From assembly GCA_965232405.1 (NCBI GenBank), contig OZ246966.1:2666001-2730000 (forward strand): a stretch of 64,000 bases of DNA, written 5' to 3'. A model generated the notes under the pieces. The model saw only the letters and a list, made by a program, of their open reading frames with translations, had not been told where the DNA came from and searched no databases. This document shows, piece by piece, positions 24,611 through 33,490 of this stretch. A program made the translations under genes and the position numbers. The DNA is from RCIO01 sp965232405. Its GTDB lineage: Bacteria; Pseudomonadota; Alphaproteobacteria; Rhizobiales; Rhizobiaceae. The stretch's first letter is position 1; each line of letters starts with the position of its first letter.

Positions 24611-25540
24611 ATGAGCAGTCAGCCGACCCCGGCGCAGATGCGCAACCTGATCGTTGAACGCCTGACCGGCGAAACAGGCAATCCCGATCATGTGTTGGAC
24701 ACGGCCCATGCCTGCGCGTCGCGCTGCCTGCCGGAAATCATCAGCTATTTCGAGGAGGAACTGAACGTTCCGATCGAGGTCGAACAGGGTTCGATCGAGA
24801 TCTGCCGCATGGCGGATGTTCGTCTGGCGGAAGGTAGCTTCGGAGCCATGTCGGTGGCCTCTGCCGAAACCTCGCCTGATGCGCTGTTCCAGACGCTCGA
24901 CCCAGAGGCCATGGCCATTATCGTGAGCGCACTTTTTGGCGCTGACCCCGAGCAGGCGCCGGCTCCGATCACACGCGCACTATCGGAAATCGAGATTGAG
25001 ATCGCAGAGAAGGTATTCGAGGCGATCGCGCAGATATTCAACGGGACCGGCGAAAGATCGTTCGGCATCCGGTTTCCCCTCGGCGAGGCGATTGTCGGCG
25101 ACGAGATCGGAACGCATGTCCTGCGCGACGGGCCGGCTGCCAGGATTGTATTGGACCTGATCTTCGGTGAAAGCCGGGGCAAGCTCACCGTTGCGCTGCC
25201 CCAGCGCGTGTTGCTGCAATTGCGCGGCGACGCCACTGCCAAGTCGTCGGCTCCGGCAGGCGTGTGGAGGGCACGCTTCAATGACGAGGTCATGCGCTCG
25301 AAGCTTTCGCTCACGGCCGCCATCCCGCTGGGTGAGATTACGCTCGGCCAGATTGCCGGGTTTCATGAAGGCCAGATCATCGAGTTTCCCGAGCAGGCTC
25401 AGTCGCAGGCGCGGCTGACCGCGCGAGACCAGGTGTTGTTCGTGTGCGAACTCGGAAAGCTTGGACAGAACTACACTGTGCGCATTCTCCAGCCATTCGA
25501 TGCGCATGAGGATTTCGTGGAAGGACTGATTTCGGCATGA
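24611..25540 (+). CDS. fliM: Flagellar motor switch protein FliM
   Basis: FliM is the C-ring component that binds phosphorylated CheY. The 309-residue protein has a CheC-like middle domain (about 45-195, with ALSEIEIEIAEKVFEAIAQI) and a C-terminal SpoA domain (about 225-300, KLSLTAAIPLGEITLGQIAG). The N-terminal CheY-binding motif LSQxEIDxLL of enteric FliM is not obvious, which is common in this group. It overlaps fliN by 4 bp. Confidence 0.92.
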   Translation: MSSQPTPAQMRNLIVERLTGETGNPDHVLDTAHACASRCLPEIISYFEEELNVPIEVEQGSIEICRMADVRLAEGSFGAMSVASAETSPDALFQTLDPEAMAIIVSALFGADPEQAPAPITRALSEIEIEIAEKVFEAIAQIFNGTGERSFGIRFPLGEAIVGDEIGTHVLRDGPAARIVLDLIFGESRGKLTVALPQRVLLQLRGDATAKSSAPAGVWRARFNDEVMRSKLSLTAAIPLGEITLGQIAGFHEGQIIEFPEQAQSQARLTARDQVLFVCELGKLGQNYTVRILQPFDAHEDFVEGLISA

Positions 25541-25986
25541 GCGAACCAGAAGCAAAGCCCGTTCCGCAAGCGGACGAGACCGCGACCGAACCAAAGGCTG
25601 CTGCGCCCGACGCCGCGGCCGCGCCAGGCGATCCGCAGGAAGACCAGCTCAACAAGGCGATCGAAGAATTGCGCGGGGTACTGCATGAGACCGACGCCGC
25701 GGGAGACGCCCCGGTGGGCGGTGTGTCAGGCGGCAACCCCGGCATCATTCTCGGCATTCCCGTCGAGGTTCAGATCGTTCTGGGGAGCACCGAAATGCCG
25801 GTCTCGGAGCTGATGTCGTTGCAGAAGGGCGCAACCGTTTCGCTCAACCGGCGCATCGGCGAGCCGGTCGATGTGATGGTCAACGGCCGCAAGATCGCCA
25901 AAGGCGAAATCACGGTCCTGGAAGACGATCCTTCTCGTTTCGGCATCAAGCTGACGGAAATCAACGCGGTAACCAGGGGCCGGTAG
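25537..25986 (+). CDS. fliN: Flagellar motor switch protein FliN
   Basis: FliN is the small C-ring subunit that also docks FliH. The 149-residue protein has an Ala/Pro/Glu-rich N-terminal extension (1-70) and a SpoA domain (about 75-145) with ILGIPVEVQIVLGSTEMPVS and RRIGEPVDVMVNGRKIAKGE, ending FGIKLTEIN. Start overlaps fliM as ATGA. Normal length for rhizobia. Confidence 0.94.
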   Translation: MSEPEAKPVPQADETATEPKAAAPDAAAAPGDPQEDQLNKAIEELRGVLHETDAAGDAPVGGVSGGNPGIILGIPVEVQIVLGSTEMPVSELMSLQKGATVSLNRRIGEPVDVMVNGRKIAKGEITVLEDDPSRFGIKLTEINAVTRGR

Positions 25987-26011
25987 TTTTGGGCGCCAGC
26001 AGTTCAGCATC

Positions 26012-27043
26012 ATGAGCCAGTTGCCAACCCTTTCGCGATCCCAGAAGGCCGCCGCAATCCTGGTGGCAATGGGCAAGCCTTCGGCCGGCAAGCTGCTCAA
26101 GTTCTTCAAGCAGGAGGAACTGCGGGGCCTGATCGAGGCCGCCCGTTCGCTCAAGACCATCCCGCAGAGCGAACTCGACAGGATCGTGTCGGAGTTTGAA
26201 GGGGAATTCGCCGAAGGCGCGGGACTGCTCGATTCCGGCGACACCATGAACAACATTCTCGCCGAGACGCTGACGCCGGAAGAGGTCGACGCGATCATGG
26301 TCGGTGAAAAGACCGACGACGCGGCACCAAAGGAAACGTTTTGGCCTCAGCTGGAAAAGCTGCCACCCGAGCGCGTGGCGACCACGCTGGAAAACGAGCA
26401 TCCGCAGACAATCGCCATGGTGCTGTCCTGCATTGCTGCGCCCGCGGCGGCAGCGATCATGGTCAAGATCCCCAAGGCAACACGCGGCGAGGTGGTCAAG
26501 CGCATGATGTCGCTTGGCAACGTCTCGGACAAGGCGCGCGAAATGGTCGAGGAAAAGCTGCGTGTCAGCCTCACCGACGAAAGCTCGGTGCGCGACAATT
26601 CCGCCGGTCAGATGCGCGTGGCAGGTCTGCTCAACGAGCTCGACAAGTCGGTCCTCGACGACGTGATGGAGGACATGGTTGCCGCGGGTACGCCGGACCT
26701 CGAAGAGCTCAAGTCGAAGCTCTTCGCCTTCGAGGATATCGTTCTTCTTTCGCAGGCTTCGCGTGTTTCGCTCTTCGACAACATTCAGACTGAAATGGTC
26801 ACCGTTGCGCTGCGTGATGCACCGCCGGACCTCACCGAAGCCGTGCTGTCGGCAATTGGCGCGCGTTCACGCCGCATGATCGAGTCGGAACTGAAGGACG
26901 CCGCCGGCAACATTGCGGTCGACGAAATCAACGCCGCGCGCCGCACCATCGCCTCAACGGCGATCCGGCTTTCTTCCGAAGGCGCGCTCGAACTTCCCAA
27001 TCAGACCGAAGGCGAGGCTGAAGCCAGCGCCAACGCTGCCTGA
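26012..27043 (+). CDS. fliG: Flagellar motor switch protein FliG
   Basis: FliG is the torque-generating C-ring protein that contacts MotA and the FliF tail. The 343-residue protein has the N-terminal domain with LSRSQKAAAILVAMGKPSAG. The middle-domain EHPQT motif appears as NEHPQTIAMVLSC (about 129-141). The C-terminal torque helix contains the charged residues expected around VLSAIGARSRRMIESELKDA. No truncation. Confidence 0.96.
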   Translation: MSQLPTLSRSQKAAAILVAMGKPSAGKLLKFFKQEELRGLIEAARSLKTIPQSELDRIVSEFEGEFAEGAGLLDSGDTMNNILAETLTPEEVDAIMVGEKTDDAAPKETFWPQLEKLPPERVATTLENEHPQTIAMVLSCIAAPAAAAIMVKIPKATRGEVVKRMMSLGNVSDKAREMVEEKLRVSLTDESSVRDNSAGQMRVAGLLNELDKSVLDDVMEDMVAAGTPDLEELKSKLFAFEDIVLLSQASRVSLFDNIQTEMVTVALRDAPPDLTEAVLSAIGARSRRMIESELKDAAGNIAVDEINAARRTIASTAIRLSSEGALELPNQTEGEAEASANAA

Positions 27044-27068
27044 GCTATTGCACTGAGGGAGCGGCGCG

Positions 27069-28145
27069 GTGTCTGACAAGCCGGACAAAGAAAGCAAGAC
27101 AGAAGAGGCTTCCGAGAAGAAGATTCGTGACACCATCGAGAAGGGCAAGCTGCCTTTCGCGAAGGAAGCCCCGGTGTTCGCATCCTTTCTCGCCATTCTG
27201 CTGTTTGCACTTTTCTTCGCCGAACAGAGCGCCGCGCGCATGGCCGGATTTCTGTCACTGTTTCTGGAGCGGCCGGAAGACTGGCCGCTGGGCACGGAAC
27301 GCGACATCATCCTGATTATGCAGGTGGTGATGTTCGAGTGCGGCAAGGTGCTGGTCGCGCTTATGCTGCTTCTTGTGACTGCGGCGCTGGCGGCCTCGAT
27401 CCTGCAGAACACACCGCGTTTCGTGCTTGAGCGCGTCAAGCCTCAGATGTCGCGCATTTCGCTCAAGGAGGGGTTCACCCGCCTGTTCGGAGCGCAGGGT
27501 CTGGCAGAACTTTTGAAGTCTCTGGGCAAGCTGACTTTCGCTGGCATCATTCTGGCGATCGCGATGCGCAACGCGCTGTCGGAACTGATTTCAGGCATGA
27601 GCACGCACCCTGTCGTGTTCGGCTTCGTCATCAACGACATCGCCAAGGAAATCCTCATCGCCATCACGCTTGTCATGCTGCTGATCGCAGCTGCCGACAT
27701 TCTTTGGTCGCGCTTCCACTGGCTGCAGGACCTGCGGATGACGAAGCAGGAGGTCAAGGACGAGCTCAAGCAGACCCTGGGCGACCCGATCATGCGCACC
27801 CGCATCCGCTCGCTGCAGCGCGACCGGGCGCGCCAGCGCATGATGTCCGCGGTGCCGACGGCAACCCTGATCATCGCCAACCCGACCCACTACTCGATCG
27901 CCCTGCGCTATGTGCGCGAGGAAAACGAGGCGCCGATTGTCGTGGCCAAGGGACAGGATCTTGTGGCGTTGAAAATCCGTGAGATCGCGGAGGAGAACAA
28001 CATTCCGATCTTTGAGAACGTGGCGCTCGCGCGCTCCATGTACAAGCAAGTTTCGGTGGATAGTCTCATACCACCCCAGTTCTACCAGGCGGTCGCCGAA
28101 CTGGTCAGGATTGTCTACTCGCGCAAGCCGGCTCCGGCACGGTAA
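27069..28145 (+). CDS. flhB: Flagellar export switch protein FlhB
   Basis: FlhB is the export-gate component that controls substrate switching by self-cleavage. The 358-residue protein has four transmembrane segments (about 33-53, 85-110, 145-165, 185-210) and a cytoplasmic domain with the autocleavage motif NPTH at residues 271-274. The ending IPPQFYQAVAELVRIVYSRK is typical. The start is a GTG, 25 bp after the fliG stop, preceded by GAGGGAGCGGC. Confidence 0.97.
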   Translation: MSDKPDKESKTEEASEKKIRDTIEKGKLPFAKEAPVFASFLAILLFALFFAEQSAARMAGFLSLFLERPEDWPLGTERDIILIMQVVMFECGKVLVALMLLLVTAALAASILQNTPRFVLERVKPQMSRISLKEGFTRLFGAQGLAELLKSLGKLTFAGIILAIAMRNALSELISGMSTHPVVFGFVINDIAKEILIAITLVMLLIAAADILWSRFHWLQDLRMTKQEVKDELKQTLGDPIMRTRIRSLQRDRARQRMMSAVPTATLIIANPTHYSIALRYVREENEAPIVVAKGQDLVALKIREIAEENNIPIFENVALARSMYKQVSVDSLIPPQFYQAVAELVRIVYSRKPAPAR

Positions 28146-28171
28146 CCATTGTCAGATCTCAGGAAACGTTG

Positions 28172-28612
28172 ATGCACAAGCAGGCCTTTGCCTCATCCAG
28201 GGAAGCGATCGTGGCAGACGCGATCAAGGACTTTGTTTCCGAACTGCGCATGGTCGACCTGGCCGATTACGTATCCTTCATCCATCTCGGTCATGTCGCC
28301 AATTTGGCGGATATCGTGGATTCGGCGGCGGAACTCTACTTTATGCCGGGCACGCTGAGGCTCGGTCATGGCGGCGATCTGGAACTGGCTTGGAGCGGCG
28401 ATCAGCGGGTCATGCTCGATCTCGAACTCAAGCCATCGGGCGCGACCGTCTTCTTCACGCTCAGCCTCGGCGACGCGGAGGCCGGGATCGATGTCAATTA
28501 TGTCGCCTTTGACAAGCCGCAAGACGAGCCGGAGGCCAACACGGCGTTTCTGGAAACTGCTCTTGAGGCGGCGCGTATTCGCAAGACGCAGCCGCTCAGG
28601 ATGGCCGGCTAG
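28172..28612 (+). CDS. Conserved flagellar-cluster protein, unknown
   Basis: This 146-residue protein starts at ATG 28172 (a TTG codon just before is less likely). No signal peptide or transmembrane helix is visible. It is acidic, with a beta-rich middle (LRLGHGGDLELAWSGDQRVM, SGATVFFTLSLGDAEAGIDV) and an N-terminal helical part (ADAIKDFVSELRMVDLADYV). It follows flhB by 26 bp and is presumably cotranscribed; a gene of this kind occupies the same place in S. meliloti. Its stop overlaps the visR stop by 4 bp on the other strand. The function is unknown. Confidence 0.75.
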   Translation: MHKQAFASSREAIVADAIKDFVSELRMVDLADYVSFIHLGHVANLADIVDSAAELYFMPGTLRLGHGGDLELAWSGDQRVMLDLELKPSGATVFFTLSLGDAEAGIDVNYVAFDKPQDEPEANTAFLETALEAARIRKTQPLRMAG

Positions 28613-29340
28613 TCGAACAGTCCCATTCGCAGCGCCTTGGCCACCGCCTGCGTGCGGTTCATCGCATTCAGCTTGCGGGTCGTGTTCGTCAGATATTGAT
28701 TGGCGGTGTGGACGGAGAGGCCCAGACGCGCGGCGATCTCCTCGCTTGTCAGCCCGTTCGCCGTCAGTATCAGACATTCCAGCTCGCGTTTGGAAATCGA
28801 GGGTACGTGGTCGCCGGTCACCGGCTTTAGCTTGGCGATGACGCCAAACAGGCCGATGCAGCGCGCGTGAAGATCGCAAAGCATTTCGGTCGAAAGGCGG
28901 ATCCGCGGGCCCGTGAATACAATTGCGCCCTCCGCACCATGTTCCACCGCGGCCGGCAAAGCGAGCCCGGCTGTAGAGCCGGCCGGCGGCTCCATGCGCT
29001 CCACCAACCCCAAGTCCGCATGAAGCGTACCGAACGGTTCCAATGACTGCGCCCAGTAGAGGGGAACGGACGAAGCCGCGATGCGGCGGGCAAACCGATC
29101 CCCCAATGTTGTAGTCAACAAGCCGGTCTCTTCCGCGACACCCGGGTAGTGCGCATCGAGACAGACGGCCAGATGCTGCCGCCCGGGGCGGGGCGTCGCA
29201 AAATATGCGACGAAATGATTTGCGCCGATGTCGTCGGTGATGCGCCGCAGCTTGCGCACAATGTCGGGCAGCGTGTCGAGACGGATGATCTGCGGGTCGG
29301 CGCTTTCTACCGTGTCCGCTTTGTGCAGCGGTTTCAGCAT
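28609..29340 (-). CDS. visR: LuxR-family flagellar master regulator VisR
   Basis: VisR forms a heterodimer with VisN at the top of the rhizobial flagellar hierarchy and activates rem/ftcR. The 243-residue protein has an autoinducer-binding-like domain (about 20-165) and a C-terminal LuxR helix-turn-helix (about 178-240: ISKRELECLILTANGLTSEE, IAARLGLSVHTANQYLTNTT). The gene follows visN by 31 bp. Assignment of R versus N follows the order visN-visR known from S. meliloti. Confidence 0.88.
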   Translation of the reverse strand: MLKPLHKADTVESADPQIIRLDTLPDIVRKLRRITDDIGANHFVAYFATPRPGRQHLAVCLDAHYPGVAEETGLLTTTLGDRFARRIAASSVPLYWAQSLEPFGTLHADLGLVERMEPPAGSTAGLALPAAVEHGAEGAIVFTGPRIRLSTEMLCDLHARCIGLFGVIAKLKPVTGDHVPSISKRELECLILTANGLTSEEIAARLGLSVHTANQYLTNTTRKLNAMNRTQAVAKALRMGLFD

Positions 29341-29371
29341 GGGCCGATTCCAGGCAGGCTCGGGTGGATCA

Positions 29372-30070
29372 TCAGATGATGCCGCTCCGAATGGCTACTG
29401 CGATTGCCATTGTCCGGTTGCGCGCCGACAGCTTCTGGATCACGTGGGCCAGATAGCTGTTGATCGTGTTGGCGGACACGCCGAGAATGGTGGCGATATC
29501 AAGCGTGGTCTTGCCTTCGGCAACCCAGCCGAGGCATTCGCGCTCCCGGTCCGAGATCGGATATTCGCTTGTATCCGCGTACATCTGGTTGCCAAGCGTT
29601 GAAAGCGCATAGCTGAGCGACATGATCGCTGCCGGCGCCCTGTCGGTATCGAGCCGATGCGGCCGATTGGCCGAGAGAATGACGAAGTGATGGCTGGATC
29701 CGGCGCGTAGGCGCACGGAAACGAATTCCTGATGGCCGTCGCGGCCAAGGGAAGCCGACTGGTCTGCACTCAACAGGCCGGCTTCAAGCGCTCGCCAGGT
29801 GCGCGGTACCGAGCCCATATATGACGTCTCGGGCGCCGCGGCGATCTCCTGCAGCGACGCTGTCCCGAGTGCCTCGATGGCATCGAAGGTCCAGTTGGAA
29901 GCGATGATGCGCAACTCGTCGTTGCAGCGTTCGGTTCCGATGCGGGCAATGAGGTAGTGATCGGCGCGGACACGGGCACAGAGCCCGCAAAGAAAGGGGA
30001 TCAGTTCGGCGCGGCTGGTTGGAAGAGCAAGGCCTTCGACCGGTTCGTGAAGGCGGGCAATGCTGTTCAT
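29372..30070 (-). CDS. visN: LuxR-family flagellar master regulator VisN
   Basis: VisN is the partner of VisR in the global motility activator. The 232-residue protein has an N-terminal ligand-binding-like domain (about 15-160) and a LuxR HTH (about 168-230: DRERECLGWVAEGKTTLDIA, TILGVSANTINSYLAHVIQK). The pair are paralogues. It is first in the visN-visR operon, with an upstream region of 381 bp. A ligand for either protein is not known. Confidence 0.88.
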   Translation of the reverse strand: MNSIARLHEPVEGLALPTSRAELIPFLCGLCARVRADHYLIARIGTERCNDELRIIASNWTFDAIEALGTASLQEIAAAPETSYMGSVPRTWRALEAGLLSADQSASLGRDGHQEFVSVRLRAGSSHHFVILSANRPHRLDTDRAPAAIMSLSYALSTLGNQMYADTSEYPISDRERECLGWVAEGKTTLDIATILGVSANTINSYLAHVIQKLSARNRTMAIAVAIRSGII

Positions 30071-30451
30071 CGCGTCAACTACAGTGTTCCTGTTCTTCTT
30101 TCACCCGCCTTGCGGCGGGCGTGCGGGACGCGGCTACCGAACTGTAATCAAGACACGAATCCGTACGCGGACGGCAGAACCTGCCGTCATGCTGATACGC
30201 GCTTGACCGGGATTTACTTTTGGGGGCAGCGACTGCGAATCACTGCCGACTCCCGAGGATTAGGCAAACGTTGGACTCGGGTCAAGAATCCGAATCACGC
30301 GAATTGCGATTTTCTTCCATAAGCCATCTTTGGCGGCGTTTTGGTGCGCGTGCGGCTACCCGATTGGCTGCAACGACCGTCAGGATAATGTCTGCTGCCC
30401 CGGCAGTGGCCTGTCGACATCCGAATTTTTCAGAAGATCGCCGGGGGTAAG
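30071..30451. other. Non-coding region upstream of visN and downstream of tRNA-Met
   Basis: No convincing gene is present. The stretch is comparatively AT-rich in places (around 30205-30330) and should contain the visN promoter. No clean terminator was found for the tRNA. Confidence 0.6.
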
Positions 30452-30528
30452 TGGTAGCGGAGGAGGGACTTGAACCCCCGACACAAGGATTATGATTCCT
30501 CTGCTCTAACCAACTGAGCTACTCCGCC
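30452..30528 (-). tRNA. tRNA-Met (anticodon CAT)
   Basis: The minus strand folds as a 77-nt tRNA with the 3' CCA encoded (30454-30452). The acceptor 5' arm GGCGGAG (30528-30522) pairs with CTCCGCT. The D-arm contains AGCTCAGTTGGTTAGAGC, the anticodon loop is ATCATAA with CAT, and the T-arm is GGGGGTTCAAGTCCCTC. The body fits elongator Met rather than initiator: position 1 pairs (as G-U), whereas initiator tRNAs have a mismatch there. A tRNA-Ile with CAT read as lysidine was considered, but the body matches elongator Met better. Confidence 0.93.
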
Positions 30529-30713
30529 CCGCGAGGGCAGGGCCGCCCCGGAAGACGCGCGGATATAAGGTTTTGCCCAACTGACTGTCAAGCATTGCGG
30601 ACAAGGCTTATTCCGGCGTTTTCACGGCGGCATTCACCCTTTATCAAAGTGTGGGGTTGAGCAGTCGGGGACGCGGGTCTAATGAGGCGCGGCGCAATCA
30701 AGGCAAAGAGAAT

Positions 30714-31667
30714 ATGGCACCGCGCATAGCAGTCCTGGGCTGTGGTTACTGGGGCAGCAATCACGTCAGGACCCTGAAGGCGCTCGACGCGCTTCACGCA
30801 GTTTCCGATGTCAATGCCGCGCGGGCCGAAGGCTTCGCGATCGAGCATGATTGTCTGGCTGTCGGGCCGGACGATCTGTTCACGCGTGACGACATCGATG
30901 CCATCGTCATGGCCCTGCCGCCCCAACATCATGCCGAATACGCGATCCGGGCGGTCGAGGCCGGCAAGGACGTTCTGGTCGAAAAGCCCATTGCGCTGTC
31001 GGTTGCCGACGCCGAACGCGCGGTTTCGGCGGCCAGGGCAAACAGCCGTGTCTTCATGGTCGGCCATGTGCTGCGTTTCCACCCGGCCTTCGAACAGCTG
31101 AAGCAGCTGGTCGATTCTGGCGAGCTGGGCGACATCAAATACATTCACTCGCACCGGCTCGGCCTCGGCAAGTTCCACACCGAGAACGACGCGTTGTGGG
31201 ATCTTGCGCCGCATGATCTCTCCATGATCCTGGCGATCACTGGCGCGCCGCCGGAAGAAGTGCGCGGCGAGGGCGCGGCCCTGCTCGACCATCTCTCCGA
31301 TTTCGCTCATCTGCACATGCGCTTTCCAGGCGGCATTCGCAGTCATCTGTTCACGTCAAGGCTCAATCCTTATCGCGAGCGCCGGCTAACCGTCGTTGGC
31401 ACGCGGGCGATGGCAGTGTTTGACGATGTCGAACCGTGGAGCCGCAAACTTGCGGTCTATCGCCATGCTGTCTGGCAGGATTCGGGCCAGTGGGCCTTCA
31501 CGACAAATGAGCCGACTTATGTTCCGGTGGCTGAGGGCATGCCGCTGACCCGCGAGTTGCAGCACTTCATCGCTTGCGTTCAGTCGCGCGACGATCCGCG
31601 CACCAACGGCGAGGAGGCGATCTCGGTGCTTCGCATCCTGACGGCCGGCACCGTCACGCACGACTAG
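30714..31667 (+). CDS. Gfo/Idh/MocA family oxidoreductase
   Basis: This is an NAD(P)-dependent sugar or cyclitol dehydrogenase-like enzyme of 317 residues. The Rossmann motif is GCGYWGSNHVRTL (about 9-21), the conserved EKPIAL segment carries the catalytic Lys, and a HVLRFHPAFEQLKQLV segment marks the C-terminal domain start. The ATG at 30714 is chosen because it has an AAAGAG ribosome site and gives the standard N-terminus MAPRIAVLGCG; an upstream in-frame codon adds 21 atypical residues. Relatives with this short form include UDP-N-acetyl sugar 3-dehydrogenases (WlbA-like), but the substrate cannot be assigned. It is alone, convergent with mnmA. Confidence 0.85.
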   Translation: MAPRIAVLGCGYWGSNHVRTLKALDALHAVSDVNAARAEGFAIEHDCLAVGPDDLFTRDDIDAIVMALPPQHHAEYAIRAVEAGKDVLVEKPIALSVADAERAVSAARANSRVFMVGHVLRFHPAFEQLKQLVDSGELGDIKYIHSHRLGLGKFHTENDALWDLAPHDLSMILAITGAPPEEVRGEGAALLDHLSDFAHLHMRFPGGIRSHLFTSRLNPYRERRLTVVGTRAMAVFDDVEPWSRKLAVYRHAVWQDSGQWAFTTNEPTYVPVAEGMPLTRELQHFIACVQSRDDPRTNGEEAISVLRILTAGTVTHD

Positions 31668-31689
31668 TTGCGGCTGATTATCGGAAGAT

Positions 31690-32892
31690 CTATGCGCTGT
31701 GCGCGGCGGGCGTCTTAGCCGTCAGCCGTGTCAGCATCGCTTCGGCTTCCGCGTGGCGCTCCGAACGCTCGATGAAGCCGCCGCCGAACACCCGGGCGTC
31801 ATCACCGTCGCCATCATACAGAACGCAGGCCTGGCCGGGCGCCACGCCTGCTTCGCCATCGGCGAGCTCGACAACGAATGAGCCGTTTTCCGCCAGCAGC
31901 CGTGCGGGCCTTGGCGGGCGCGTTGAGCGGACCTTGGCGTAGAGTTCCACACCGCCTTGCGGCAGCGCCGACAGATCCTCATCGCCCAGCCAGTTGAAAT
32001 CGCGCAGCATGATGCGGTGCGTGTCGAGCGCCTCACGCGGGCCGACGATGACGCGGGCGCTGCCGGCATCGAGGTGAACGACATAGAGCGGCTCGCCCGA
32101 CGCCACGCCGATGCCCCGGCGCTGACCGATAGTGTAGCGCATCACGCCTTCATGGTGGCCTAGCACGCGGCCGTCGATATGAACGATCTCGCCGGGAACG
32201 GCCGCATCCGGCTTCAGCTTGGCGATGATGTCGGAATATTTGCCCTGTGGCACGAAGCAAATGTCCTGACTGTCCTGCTTGGTCGCAACCGACAGGCCCA
32301 TGCGTTCGGCCGCGGCGCGCACTTCCGGCTTCGCCATGCCGCCCAGCGGGAAACGCAGGAAATCGAGCTGCTCCTGCGTGGTGGCGAACAGGAACCAGCT
32401 CTGGTCGCGATCCGCATCGACCGGCCGATAGAGTGCGCGATGCTTTCCGTTGGCCCTGCTGCGTACATAATGCCCGGTTGCCAGCGCGTCGGCGCCAAGA
32501 TCGCGCGCGGTCTGCAGCAGATCGGCAAACTTCACCGTCTGGTTGCAGGCAACGCAGGGGATCGGCGTTTCGCCGGCAATGTAGCTTTCGGCGAATGGAT
32601 TGATCACCGCTTCCTTGAAACGCTGTTCGTAGTTCAGCACGTAGTGCGGAATGCCCAGTGTCTCGGCGACACGTCGCGCATCGTCGATGTCCTGGCCTGC
32701 ACAGCAGGAACCTGCACGGTGAACCGCCGCGCCATGGTCGTAAAGCTGCAGCGTCACGCCCACGACCTCGTATCCTTCGGCGGCCAGAAGTCCGGCAACG
32801 ACCGAAGAATCCACGCCTCCCGACATCGCTACGACGACGCGCGTTTCGCCCGGCTTGCCGGGCAGGTCGAGGCTGTTCAGGTGAGTGCTCAT
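31690..32892 (-). CDS. mnmA: tRNA-specific 2-thiouridylase MnmA
   Basis: MnmA makes the 2-thio group of wobble uridine 34 in tRNA-Lys, -Glu and -Gln. I start at ATG 32892, giving 400 residues with MSTHLNSLDLPGKPG before the PP-loop SGGVDSS. Further motifs are CVACNQTVKFADLLQTARDL with the catalytic-type Cys, DQSWFLFATTQEQLDF, and the second Cys region KQDSQDICFVPQGKYSD. The C-terminal beta-barrel follows. The upstream in-frame extension lacks conservation. The gene is monocistronic and convergent with the oxidoreductase. Confidence 0.95.
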   Translation of the reverse strand: MSTHLNSLDLPGKPGETRVVVAMSGGVDSSVVAGLLAAEGYEVVGVTLQLYDHGAAVHRAGSCCAGQDIDDARRVAETLGIPHYVLNYEQRFKEAVINPFAESYIAGETPIPCVACNQTVKFADLLQTARDLGADALATGHYVRSRANGKHRALYRPVDADRDQSWFLFATTQEQLDFLRFPLGGMAKPEVRAAAERMGLSVATKQDSQDICFVPQGKYSDIIAKLKPDAAVPGEIVHIDGRVLGHHEGVMRYTIGQRRGIGVASGEPLYVVHLDAGSARVIVGPREALDTHRIMLRDFNWLGDEDLSALPQGGVELYAKVRSTRPPRPARLLAENGSFVVELADGEAGVAPGQACVLYDGDGDDARVFGGGFIERSERHAEAEAMLTRLTAKTPAAHSA

Positions 32893-33073
32893 TATCGCTG
32901 TCTTCCCGGCATTCGCATTGTGGCGCTGCCTGGAACTTATGGGTTTGCGGCCACCGGTTGTCGTCAACAGAGTATCGGACCCTATGCCAACCGCCCTGAT
33001 ATAGGTCAAGCGAGTCCCGCGCGCCACACAGTAAGGGGATTCATCCGGGACAGTAAAATGTGAACGAAGCCGA

Positions 33074-33088
33074 TAACCATTCGTTCAC
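33074..33088 (+). promoter_or_regulatory. Probable CtrA box upstream of sciP
   Basis: The 15-mer TAACCATTCGTTCAC lies 96 bp before the sciP start. It resembles the CtrA consensus TTAA-N7-TTAA (here ATAA-CCATTCG-TTCA) and differs by one base from the box at 34540-34554 upstream of fliJ/ctrA. Confidence 0.6.
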
Positions 33089-33183
33089 TCTGGTTAGCCG
33101 TGCATTACCGCGTGCTTAGGCAATTCTTAAAGCTGTGTGCCTACAGTGGCGCAGGTTAGGTCCGGGGTTTTGTAGAGAGTACG

Positions 33184-33459
33184 ATGACCGATCTGGTTAG
33201 ACCGCGTGTAAAATATGTCATTGGGCCCGATGGCAGCCCGTTGACGATTGCCGATCTTCCGCCGACCAATACGAGGCGTTGGGTGATCCGGCGCAAAGCG
33301 GAAGTTGTGGCTGCCGTGCGCGGGGGCCTGCTGAGCCTTGATGAAGCCTGCAACCGTTATCGTCTGACCGTCGAGGAATTCCTTTCCTGGCAGGCGTCGA
33401 TTGACGATCACGGGCTGGCTGGGTTGCGCACCACGCGCATCCAACAGTACCGGCACTAG
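33184..33459 (+). CDS. sciP: SciP, small CtrA-inhibitory protein (DUF1153)
   Basis: SciP is a small helix-turn-helix protein that in Caulobacter binds CtrA or its promoters and represses CtrA-activated genes in G1. The 91-residue product has the family signature YVIGPDGSPLTIADLPPTNT followed by RRWVIRRKAEVVAAVRGGLL and SLDEACNRYRLTVEEFLSWQ, the HTH. Length matches the family (about 90). A CtrA-like box lies upstream, fitting the known CtrA-SciP feedback. It is 1.4 kb from ctrA, a linkage that supports the call. Confidence 0.93.
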   Translation: MTDLVRPRVKYVIGPDGSPLTIADLPPTNTRRWVIRRKAEVVAAVRGGLLSLDEACNRYRLTVEEFLSWQASIDDHGLAGLRTTRIQQYRH

Positions 33460-33490
33460 AGCCGGACCTCCCGAGGGCGCGCGTCTTGCC

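Noticed and set aside
23669..24709. 346-codon open frame opposite motA and the start of fliM
   Set aside because: His/Arg-rich complement of the conserved motA gene; no independent evidence.
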